A stretch of DNA of 23,096 nucleotides, from assembly GCA_002499705.1 (NCBI GenBank), contig DAMU01000084.1, forward strand, positions 14,475-37,570, in the 5' to 3' direction. The notes under the pieces were generated by a model. It made no database searches and had not been told where the DNA came from. It was given only the letters and a program-made list of their open reading frames with translations. Origin of the DNA: Euryarchaeota archaeon UBA91 (GTDB taxonomy: Archaea > Thermoplasmatota > Poseidoniia > Poseidoniales > Poseidoniaceae). Position numbers and translations under genes: made by a program. The first letter of the stretch is position 1. Every line of letters starts with the position of its first letter. Shown one piece after another: positions 16,629 through 23,096 of this stretch.

Positions 16629-17435
16629 TCAAATTACAAACAGCGCCACATCGCTCAAATGTCCTTCTCGTACGGCTAATACCCAAAGGTCGCCACAGAA
16701 TACAAATGTCAATGATGTCCAGAACCAGAACCCGTGAGAACGATTGAAAATACTGATTCTCCCAAACAATGCTCCTCGAATTCGACCAATACTCGTAGTC
16801 CATCGGTCCAGAGACCCTCCGGCGAGGTGTCGAAGTGCGTGACAAGAAGTCACATACATGGTAAGAAGAAATGCTTCTATGCCCATGACAAGAGTCCCTA
16901 AAGACATCCCATACCCACCATGGAAGTGAAGCGTATGGGTTACATCCCACCATTTGATGACTAAGATTAGCATGGCTGCGTAGAGGAAATATCTGTGGAG
17001 GTTGTTGATGATGAACAGTCTTTTTTCACCTTGGTAGCCAAGTGCTTTGTTAATTTCAGGTTCATCTACCCAGCATGCAGTTGGGCTAGCAAAGAAAGTC
17101 CTGTAGTATACTCTCCGCATATAGTAGCATGTCCCTCGGAAACCAAATGGAATCCACAGAACCAACACTGCTGCATTGACCCAAGATGGATGATTCCAGT
17201 CTTTGAGACCAAATAACTCCCATTCCAAAACATTTGGAGAAAAGATTGGCGACATTACAGTACTTCCATCCAATTCGTATGAAATAGACTCGGGATAGAG
17301 GAAGAGTCGCCATGCGGTGTAGAGCATTGCGGCAGTAAGACCAAGTCCCATTGCCAACGGTTGCTTTAACCAGTTGTCGATACGATTTGTACGACCCAGC
17401 CCATTGAGAACTGGAAGTTTAATGCCTTCACCCAT
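16629..17435 (-). CDS. sdhC: Succinate dehydrogenase membrane anchor (single-chain type)
   Basis: This 268-residue polytopic protein sits just before sdhA and is the membrane and quinone-binding anchor. At least five hydrophobic segments are seen, beginning near residues 27-47, 85-105, 145-165, 170-200 and 235-262. Motifs such as SPIFSPN, PFGFRGTCYYMRRVYYR, NLHRYFLY and TSCHALRH resemble the roughly 270-residue anchor of the actinobacterial Sdh1 type, as I recall it, more than the paired short SdhC/SdhD of most bacteria. Several His are candidates for heme or quinone contacts. The start is ATG 17435 with GGTGA five bases upstream; GTG at 17450 is an alternative. No separate sdhD is present, so one chain may serve as the whole anchor. 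Confidence 0.86.
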   Translation of the reverse strand: MGEGIKLPVLNGLGRTNRIDNWLKQPLAMGLGLTAAMLYTAWRLFLYPESISYELDGSTVMSPIFSPNVLEWELFGLKDWNHPSWVNAAVLVLWIPFGFRGTCYYMRRVYYRTFFASPTACWVDEPEINKALGYQGEKRLFIINNLHRYFLYAAMLILVIKWWDVTHTLHFHGGYGMSLGTLVMGIEAFLLTMYVTSCHALRHLAGGSLDRWTTSIGRIRGALFGRISIFNRSHGFWFWTSLTFVFCGDLWVLAVREGHLSDVALFVI

Positions 17436-17496
17436 GGTTTTCACCGGCACCCATTGTGGCTGCTAATGACTCCTACTCGGCTGGGGTCTTTGAGGT

Positions 17497-18120
17497 TCAC
17501 GCATCAACCGCCTGTGTTTCAAGGAAGGAAAAACCTTCTTCAAAGACGGATTCATTAGCCCAATACGTCTTAGATTGCCATGCAATTACTCCATTTTCAG
17601 CGATGATTTGCAACGTTGGGGTTCCAGGGTTTCCATAAGCGGAGTAGACCGATGCACCGGTGTTTACGCCGGTTCCAAACTCGTAGGCTTGCGTCTCTGG
17701 AGTCGGGAGAACGACTTTCCATGGCGTGTAATGCGATGATTCATTTTTAGTCCCAAAAACTTCCATTACATCTTCTTGAGATTCAAATTGACCCCAGCGG
17801 TGAACACTCACAATCGTAACATTGGATTCGTTTAATTCCCCGTTGTCCATTTTCTCTCGAATTAGGTCTGTCCAATCGTGACAGCCTGAACAGCCGGAAC
17901 CGATCCACAGAAGCATAACAGGTCCGTTTACAAGTTCTTCTTCTAAACTGAAAACGCTTCCTTCATCCTCGCTTCGATCAAGGGTTTTCGATTCAAAAGT
18001 CAGTTCGAATGGAAGAGGATTTTCTTCGCCTTCTGATTCGAGGCCTGATGTCTCCATTTCGATGCAGCCGGGAGTTAGCAATGCTGCGGTTAAGAGAGCG
18101 AAAATAATCTTACGCAGCAT
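17497..18120 (-). CDS. Thioredoxin-like lipoprotein (TlpA/ResA-like)
   Basis: A 207-residue exported protein. The first 19 residues are a lipoprotein signal with a lipobox ending at Cys19 (LLTPGC). A Glu/Ser-rich linker follows to about residue 55. A thioredoxin fold then starts with VMLLWIGSGCSGCHDW, where Cys77 and Cys80 form the CxxC redox pair, and ends with GNPGTPTLQII, the cis-Pro loop. It is expected to handle thiol or disulfide exchange outside the membrane, for instance in folding or in cofactor assembly. The start ATG at 18120 has GGTGA five bases upstream and lies inside the end of crtI (11-base overlap); 18126 is a close alternative. Position before sdhC suggests, but does not show, a role with complex II or DoxX. 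Confidence 0.87.
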   Translation of the reverse strand: MLRKIIFALLTAALLTPGCIEMETSGLESEGEENPLPFELTFESKTLDRSEDEGSVFSLEEELVNGPVMLLWIGSGCSGCHDWTDLIREKMDNGELNESNVTIVSVHRWGQFESQEDVMEVFGTKNESSHYTPWKVVLPTPETQAYEFGTGVNTGASVYSAYGNPGTPTLQIIAENGVIAWQSKTYWANESVFEEGFSFLETQAVDA

Positions 18121-19720
18121 GGCCATCACCGGAGGCGCCTTTGGATGCCTTAGCTGGAACATGGTTTCGAGGTTTTACTTTTGGACGTCGAACATCTTGG
18201 AACCAAGAGTCAACTCCGTTCCAGTCAGCGCGAATACCCAAATCAGCCAGCAGTAATTTACTGCTGATGCGGGCGCTTTCAAAGATTGTTGGGAGTCCGC
18301 TTCCTGGATGAGTTCCGCCACCGACGATATACAGATTGTTGGCTTCTTCAAATCGGTTGTGCGGGCGTCTCCACAGCATTTGTTTGAGGTCGTGAGTGAG
18401 ATTGAACACAGCTCCACGGTAGATGTCAGATGCACCCCAGTCATCGGGCGTTACAATGCTTTCCGAAACGATGTGATCTTCGATATCATCGTATCCCAAC
18501 TTAGCCAGTTGTTTGATGATGAGATCTCGGTAATCTGCTTTGATGTCATCCCACACTATGGAGTCGTGAGTGTTTGGAACTGGAACCAAAACATAAACGG
18601 TAGAATGCCCTTCAGGAGCAAGACTGTCATCGGTAATGCTCGCATTTTGAACATAGACTGATGGGTCATCCCAGGTGAGGCGGTGGTTGGTGATTTCTTC
18701 GAGGTTCTTCTCGTATTGCGATGATGCAAATATTTGGTGGTGAGGCAAGTCATATTGCTTGTCAACGCCGAGATAGAGCATGAACGTAGAACAGGAATAA
18801 CCTTTCTTTTCGAGTTTCTTATTTGACCACTTCTTTCTCTTTTCGTTGGGGACAAGTGTCGTCATAGCGTGAGCAAAGTCTGCATTGACAACAACTTTGT
18901 CGGCCATGACTTCTTTGCCTTCTATGCGCACGCCAGTGACCGTCTTGCCTTCATAGATTAGGGACTTAACTGGAGTGTCGCAGTGGATTTTGACACCCAT
19001 GTCTTGAGCGATTTCTCCCATGCGAGCGGTGATGCTACCAAGCCCACCTTTAGCATGGAAAATACCGTGTTCGTATTCAAGGAATGCAAGAATGGTAAAC
19101 AGCGAAGGGGCGTGGAATGGACTCATGCCCAGATACTTTGTTTGAAATGACATGGCAAGACGAACTCGTTCATCATCGAAATGCTTGCCTAAATCACCAG
19201 CAACACTTGACCATGGTTTGAGTACAGTTGCGACGCGAATTGCTCGCTTTGTCAAAATGTCACGAGGGCTCGACCATGGAGTTTGCAGGCATTGCTTTGA
19301 TAGGTTGAGTTTCTTGCGGTTTTGGGTGACGTAATTCTTGAATCCATTCGCATTCTTATCTCCAGCAAGTTCTCGAATACGCTCGGTCATCTCTTCAAGG
19401 TCGCTTGTGGCATCAATGTGGCCGCCAGCGCCGAATACCAATCGATACATCGGGTCAAGAGGCATCAATCCGAGTTCTTTGTGAGCGTCGAGTCCGATGG
19501 CTTGGAAAATTTCTTCGATGACTTCCGGGTAATGGAAGAAGGTTGGGCCTCGGTCGAAAGTGAATCCGTCCTGATGAACAAGTTTGGTTCTACCTCCTAC
19601 TTTGCTCTCTTTCTCAAACATGGTGACTTCTACACCTGAATGAGCGAGCAGTAGTGCGCTTGCAAGGCCTCCGGGGCCGGTCCCGACAATGATTGCCGAT
19701 GGTTTACTCGTTTGAGCCAT
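18110..19720 (-). CDS. crtI: Phytoene desaturase family protein (CrtI-like)
   Basis: A 536-residue FAD-dependent carotenoid desaturase or isomerase. GTGPGG at residues 13-18 and Glu36 form the FAD/ADP binding fold, followed by KVGGRTKL (about 40-47). The C-terminus has NLYIVGGGTHPGSGLPTIFESA, the second FAD motif typical of CrtI. Substrate and number of double bonds introduced cannot be read from sequence; CrtO, CrtN or CrtD-like relatives are possible. No membrane helix is needed. Starts at 19744 and 19720 are both in frame. The second was chosen because TATA-type CTTTATATG lies 26 bases upstream and the methionine begins the conserved domain. It heads the run to sdhB and doxX, and its last codons overlap the thioredoxin-like gene. 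Confidence 0.92.
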   Translation of the reverse strand: MAQTSKPSAIIVGTGPGGLASALLLAHSGVEVTMFEKESKVGGRTKLVHQDGFTFDRGPTFFHYPEVIEEIFQAIGLDAHKELGLMPLDPMYRLVFGAGGHIDATSDLEEMTERIRELAGDKNANGFKNYVTQNRKKLNLSKQCLQTPWSSPRDILTKRAIRVATVLKPWSSVAGDLGKHFDDERVRLAMSFQTKYLGMSPFHAPSLFTILAFLEYEHGIFHAKGGLGSITARMGEIAQDMGVKIHCDTPVKSLIYEGKTVTGVRIEGKEVMADKVVVNADFAHAMTTLVPNEKRKKWSNKKLEKKGYSCSTFMLYLGVDKQYDLPHHQIFASSQYEKNLEEITNHRLTWDDPSVYVQNASITDDSLAPEGHSTVYVLVPVPNTHDSIVWDDIKADYRDLIIKQLAKLGYDDIEDHIVSESIVTPDDWGASDIYRGAVFNLTHDLKQMLWRRPHNRFEEANNLYIVGGGTHPGSGLPTIFESARISSKLLLADLGIRADWNGVDSWFQDVRRPKVKPRNHVPAKASKGASGDGHAA

Positions 19721-19742
19721 ATTGCGGTGTCCAAGATTCAAC

Positions 19743-19749
19743 ATATAAA
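19743..19749 (-). promoter_or_regulatory. TATA-type box of crtI, leaderless arrangement
   Basis: TTTATAT on the minus strand is centred 26 bases from the ATG at 19720, with no ribosome site between them. This is the spacing expected when transcription begins at or next to the start codon. It supports the 19720 start and marks the probable head of the crtI-sdh-doxX transcript. Confidence 0.6.
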
Positions 19750-19886
19750 GAACCGTTTGTTCCCTTGAAATTGAAATGAAATAATTAGTCTAAAACATGA
19801 CCTCCGAGTTCCTTCGCATCGCTCAATAAGCATGATAAGGGTCGCGAGAGTGGGCGTGTTGCAGCCTTGTGCTGTGCGGTGAAATT

Positions 19887-21137
19887 ATGGCCGATTGGAG
19901 TTCTAAGAATCCTTACCAGACTCAAATTACTGAGAATTATATTCTCAACGGTGAGGGCTCTCGAAAAGAAACCCGACACATCGTTTTTGCATTGGGCGAT
20001 TCCGGGATGGATTACAAAGTAGGAGATGCTCTCGGTGTTGTTTCTGAAAACCCCCCTCACATTGTTGAAGAACTCATTCAAATCCAAGACTGGGATCGCG
20101 ATCAAATTGTCCAAACCCATAACGGCGAACGAGACCTCTACACTGCACTGAAAAAAGATTTTGAGGTCCATATGGCAAACAAAAAGTTTGTTCAATCACT
20201 GGCAGGTAAAGTCGTATCATCAGGGATGAAAATATCCCTCAAGATTGTAGCCCGCAGTCGCTCAAACGATCAGTGGGAATCCTCTGAATCTTCTAGTAAT
20301 CCTCCAGGACTCGCCTCAAGCGTAGCAAGCGATGACCCTACAGCTCGAGTCGAAGCATTACTCGTTGACCAAAAGGCAATCGAAGATTACCTGTGGACTC
20401 GCGACTATGTTGATATCATGCGTGAATTTAATGTGAAATATTCTCCAGAAGAATTTTTTGAATTAACGTCGAGACTCAAACCTCGATTGTATTCGATTGC
20501 TTCATCCCACGACGCCCATCCAGGTTTTGTTGAACTAACTGTTGGTATAGTCCGATTCGAGTATCATGACCGGCCCCGTGGAGGTTTGTGCACGCTATAC
20601 ATGGCCGATGAAATCGACACAACAGGGGATCCAATAGGCGTCTTTATGTCGCCAACCAAGTCGTTTATTCTTCCTGAGGACAAAGATGTTGACATTATTA
20701 TGGTTGGTCCGGGAACTGGAATTGCTCCCTTCCGAGCCTTCATGGAACAACGTGTTTTTGACGGAGGAAAAGGTCGAAACTGGCTCTTCTTTGGCGATCA
20801 ATCCTCGAAGACTGAATTTTACTACAAGGAACAAATCGAAGGCTGGATGGACAGCGGAGACTTGTATCGTTTTACTACGGCATGGTCTCGTGACCAAGAA
20901 GAGAAAATCTATGTCCAGCATCGACTTAAAGAACACGGAGAAGAGATTTGGCAGTGGTTTGAAAACGGTGCTTATTTCTACATTTGCGGCGACAAGACCT
21001 ACATGGCTAAGGATGTTCATCGTGCGTTAATTGATATCGCTATTGAGCATGGCGGCATGTCTGAAGAAGATGCTACTCATTTCATCGGTACGACGATGAT
21101 GAAAGAACAGAAGCGATACTTGCGTGACGTTTACTGA
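19887..21137 (+). CDS. CysJ/P450-reductase-type FAD-NADPH oxidoreductase lacking flavodoxin domain
   Basis: This 416-residue protein contains the FAD-binding and NADPH-binding domains of the diflavin reductases but no FMN/flavodoxin domain. RLYSIASS (200-207) binds FAD. GGLCTLYMAD (232-241) is the second FAD motif. MVGPGTGIAPFRAF (272-285) and FFGDQ (301-305) form the NADPH site, and YICGDKTYMAKDV (365-377) matches CysJ. It ends in KRYLRDVY, as in CysJ, whose terminal Tyr stacks on FAD. About 25 residues rich in Ser and Asn (125-150) sit in the connecting domain. The usual partner flavodoxin, ferredoxin or SiR hemoprotein is not in this window. ATG 19887 has GGTGA four bases upstream; GTG at 19869 is less likely. 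It is divergent from crtI. A sulfite reductase role is possible but not shown. Confidence 0.87.
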   Translation: MADWSSKNPYQTQITENYILNGEGSRKETRHIVFALGDSGMDYKVGDALGVVSENPPHIVEELIQIQDWDRDQIVQTHNGERDLYTALKKDFEVHMANKKFVQSLAGKVVSSGMKISLKIVARSRSNDQWESSESSSNPPGLASSVASDDPTARVEALLVDQKAIEDYLWTRDYVDIMREFNVKYSPEEFFELTSRLKPRLYSIASSHDAHPGFVELTVGIVRFEYHDRPRGGLCTLYMADEIDTTGDPIGVFMSPTKSFILPEDKDVDIIMVGPGTGIAPFRAFMEQRVFDGGKGRNWLFFGDQSSKTEFYYKEQIEGWMDSGDLYRFTTAWSRDQEEKIYVQHRLKEHGEEIWQWFENGAYFYICGDKTYMAKDVHRALIDIAIEHGGMSEEDATHFIGTTMMKEQKRYLRDVY

Positions 21138-21151
21138 TTCTGTATTTTGTC

Positions 21152-21622
21152 TTACTCAAGACCACTTACTGGTAACGGTACACTGGTCACCGGTACTGCT
21201 TGTTCCCTTGCCCGCTCTTCCATTCGCTTGGTCCAAACTGAATCGGGGCCAGGAAAAGAGAGCATATGTGTCGCTCTTTCAAGCATCGTTCGAGCTAAAG
21301 TAGCTACGGCTTCTGGTCGCCCAGAATCATGTGCTGAGTTTGGGCGTGGTGCATTCCATGCCTCTGTGAACACAGCAAGTTCGATGTTGTTATTATCCGC
21401 CCAACGTTCTGCTAAATAGTCAACTCCACTTGCTCCTCCAATAATGATGAGGTCAGGGTAACCGTTCGCTTCTACCCAGTGTTCAACTTGTTCTTCAAGC
21501 CATGAATAGTCGTAAAACTTAGAATTTCCACAAATAATCAAATTAACAATTTTTCCATCTTTATTCAAATCTATTCCTGCTAAGCGGTCGAGGGCCTCCG
21601 CTCCAGTTTGGTGTTCACGCAT
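21152..21622 (-). CDS. DUF2493/SLOG-like protein
   Basis: This 156-residue protein has a Rossmann-like ligand-binding core: NLIICGNSKFYDY (27-39) then PDLIIIGGASGVDYLAERWA (about 56-75) and LAVFTEAW (about 82-89). This is the layout of DUF2493, a SLOG-superfamily domain thought to bind nucleotide-derived ligands. The usual GPxRN near the end of the core is absent or altered (PRPNSAHDSGRPEAV). No membrane helix is present. The start is ATG 21622, since GGAG lies five bases upstream; TTG at 21652 is the longer option. It converges on the reductase gene with 14 bases between stops and is divergent from the biotin carboxylase. Ligand and role are unknown. Confidence 0.75.
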   Translation of the reverse strand: MREHQTGAEALDRLAGIDLNKDGKIVNLIICGNSKFYDYSWLEEQVEHWVEANGYPDLIIIGGASGVDYLAERWADNNNIELAVFTEAWNAPRPNSAHDSGRPEAVATLARTMLERATHMLSFPGPDSVWTKRMEERAREQAVPVTSVPLPVSGLE

Positions 21623-21663
21623 CATGGCTCCATCGCCGTCATATGATATCAAATTTGCGTATT

Positions 21664-21675
21664 TTTTCTAGAAAA
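21664..21675. promoter_or_regulatory. 12-bp palindrome TTTTCTAGAAAA in divergent region
   Basis: A perfect palindrome lies 42 bases before the DUF2493-like start and about 150 bases before the biotin carboxylase start. The 201-base gap (21623-21823) is A/T rich and otherwise holds no gene. It could be an operator for a dimeric regulator acting on one or both genes; no experimental support is visible. Confidence 0.35.
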
Positions 21676-21823
21676 TGCAAGAAAAAACGTGTTTTTTAAC
21701 CGTTTAATGTCAAAATATTACAAGAAAAGAGGAGTTCGGTGAAGAAATATAACAGAATAAAAAATACATTTTAGAATCGATTGAACCGTTGGCATCATAG
21801 AGTAATTCCTCTTCGACTCTTTT

Positions 21824-23096
21824 ATGGCATTCAAACGTGTCCTCATTGCCAACCGTGGCGAGATTGCTCTTCGAATACTTCGAACGCTCCGTGATATGGG
21901 TATTGAAGCAGCGATTATTCACGGGCGTGAAGATCGATTATCTCTTCCAGTTCGCTTTTCAGATATCGCTTATCCGAACTACAAAGCAAACCCGCTTGAC
22001 ACCTATCTCGATATTGAATCGGTAATTCATGCAGCCAAAGAGATGGGTTGTGATGCAGTCCATCCAGGTTACGGTTTCTTGGCTGAAAATGCAACGTTTG
22101 TTCGCCGATTGAACGAAGAAGGTATTACGTTTATCGGGCCTTCAGCCGATGTCATTTCTTTACTCGGTGATAAGATAGAGGCAAGAGCTGCTATGGAAGC
22201 AGCAGGATTGCCAACAGCAAAAGGCTCTTCTGAATCAATTTCAGACCCTAAAGTGGCTACTGCATTGGCGCAAGAAATAGGCTATCCCGTTATCATCAAG
22301 GCCGCAGCTGGAGGCGGCGGAATTGGTATGCAAATCGTAGAAAAATCCGATGAATTTGAAAATGCTTTGAAACTGTGCCAATCTCGAGCACGTTCAGCCT
22401 TCGGCGATGAGCGAGTCTTTGTCGAGAAGTATATCCAAGGCGCTCAACACGTAGAATTTCAGGTACTTGGCGATGGTAAAAAAGCGATTCATTTCGGTGA
22501 ACGGTTTTGTTCAATCCAGCGCCGACATCAAAAACTCGTTGAGGAGGGCCCGTGGCTCACTGATGAGAAAAGAGAAGAAATTGGGGCACTTGTCTGTAAA
22601 GGCGCAGAGGCAGTCGGCTACAAAGGATTAGCAACATTTGAATTTCTTCGCGATGCGAACGGTGATTTCTACTTCCTTGAAGTAAACCCTCGAGTTCAAG
22701 TTGAGCATACGGTCACAGAACTGATAACCGGTTACAATCTTGTTGAACTTGGTATTCGAGTTGCTCAAGGGGAGGCACTTCCGATTAAACAAGAAGATGT
22801 TGTATGGCGAGGCCATGCTATCCAGTGCAGACTCAATGCAGAGGACCCAAGCAAGTTTATTCCTAGCCCAGGTAGACTTTGGGAATGTCACTTCCCCTCT
22901 GGCTACGGAATACGAGTTGACACACACGCCTACCCCGGATACGAAATGCCGGGCTGTTTTGATTCACTTCTGGCAAAGTTGTTGGTATGGGGTAAAGACC
23001 GAGATGATGCAGTAAAGCGAATGAGAACTGCTTTAGACGAAACGATAATCACAGGTGTCGAACACTTAATTCCACTTCACAGAAGAATTATGGATG
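21824..23096 (+). CDS. accC: Biotin carboxylase of acyl-CoA carboxylase, cut by window edge
   Basis: 424 codons of an ATP-grasp enzyme that carboxylates biotin for acetyl-/propionyl-CoA carboxylase (or pyruvate carboxylase). FKRVLIANRGEIALRI (3-18), VHPGYGFLAEN, KAAAGGGGIGM, SIQRRHQKLVEE and EVNPRVQVEHTVTE are in order. ATP and bicarbonate residues (the GGGG loop, HQK, and Arg, Val and Glu in RVQVEHTVTE) are kept. Three positions differ from the common forms: GGGIGM instead of GGGRGM, ERFCS instead of ERDCS, and EVNPRV instead of EMNTRV. The ATG at 21824 begins the domain; no ribosome site is seen upstream. The protein is open to base 23096, so whether a biotin-carrier domain follows cannot be seen. 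Neighbouring carboxyltransferase genes, if any, lie to the right. Confidence 0.94.
   Translation, partial: MAFKRVLIANRGEIALRILRTLRDMGIEAAIIHGREDRLSLPVRFSDIAYPNYKANPLDTYLDIESVIHAAKEMGCDAVHPGYGFLAENATFVRRLNEEGITFIGPSADVISLLGDKIEARAAMEAAGLPTAKGSSESISDPKVATALAQEIGYPVIIKAAAGGGGIGMQIVEKSDEFENALKLCQSRARSAFGDERVFVEKYIQGAQHVEFQVLGDGKKAIHFGERFCSIQRRHQKLVEEGPWLTDEKREEIGALVCKGAEAVGYKGLATFEFLRDANGDFYFLEVNPRVQVEHTVTELITGYNLVELGIRVAQGEALPIKQEDVVWRGHAIQCRLNAEDPSKFIPSPGRLWECHFPSGYGIRVDTHAYPGYEMPGCFDSLLAKLLVWGKDRDDAVKRMRTALDETIITGVEHLIPLHRRIMD

Noticed and set aside
18110..21137. Rhodopsin, lycopene cyclase or 15,15'-dioxygenase next to crtI
   Set aside because: Looked for because crtI is present, but no protein with seven helices or other carotenoid enzyme motifs lies in the window.
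21529..21570. EF-hand-like DLNKDGKI in the DUF2493-like protein
   Set aside because: A single short match near the N-terminus, with the following residues forming the first core strand; not enough for a calcium site.
1..23096. CRISPR array, tRNA, rRNA, integrase or insertion-sequence signatures
   Set aside because: None seen; no repeat-spacer pattern, no cloverleaf and no transposase motifs. The open frames are ordinary genes.

Overview
The window reads as a piece of a euryarchaeal chromosome, most likely from the marine Poseidoniia (Marine Group II) or close relatives. The domain call rests on an MC1-type chromatin protein, an archaeal Holliday junction resolvase (Hjc), an archaeal/eukaryal-type (S26B) signal peptidase with a His in place of the bacterial Lys, a DacZ-type diadenylate cyclase, TATA-like boxes about 26-28 bases before start codons, and a very large secreted, C-terminally anchored surface protein. 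The finer placement is inference. Genes are tightly packed, there is no gene-free stretch above 300 bases, and three convergent pairs meet with 0 or 1 base between stop codons. I found no tRNA, rRNA, CRISPR array, insertion sequence or integrase, so this looks like ordinary chromosome and not an island.

Left part (1-7.6 kb). A truncated secreted protein (1-929, minus) is divergent from a two-gene unit: a small two-helix membrane protein and a signal peptidase I family protein. Next come a predicted RNase H-fold protein and hjc, divergent with start codons 12 bases apart. They are followed by a PDZ-containing site-2 (M50) intramembrane protease, an unrecognised 180-residue protein, and a two-gene unit of a macro-domain protein and diadenylate cyclase (c-di-AMP synthesis).

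Middle (7.7-13.5 kb). A 1749-residue secreted protein is anchored by one C-terminal helix. Its N-terminal TIGR03790-like domain seems to be split by a jelly-roll module, which is itself split by a PA14 and a LamG domain. After it comes the MC1 chromatin protein with a good promoter and Shine-Dalgarno site.

Right part (13.5-23.1 kb). A six-gene minus-strand run reads phytoene desaturase (crtI), a thioredoxin-like lipoprotein, sdhC, sdhA, sdhB and a DoxX-like membrane protein, with gaps of 4-62 bases or overlaps. This ties membrane electron transport (succinate to quinone) to carotenoid synthesis and envelope thiol redox. Divergent from crtI is a CysJ/P450-reductase-type FAD/NADPH reductase that lacks the flavodoxin domain. 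Last are a DUF2493/SLOG-like protein and the start of a biotin carboxylase, which runs off the right edge.

Initiation signals fall into two classes. Genes inside operons, and some others, have GGTGA or GAGG 4-7 bases before the start. Three genes at the head of transcripts (crtI, the macro gene, the 1749-residue gene) have no such site but have an A/T-rich TATA-like box at the distance expected for leaderless mRNAs. I used these signals to choose several starts.
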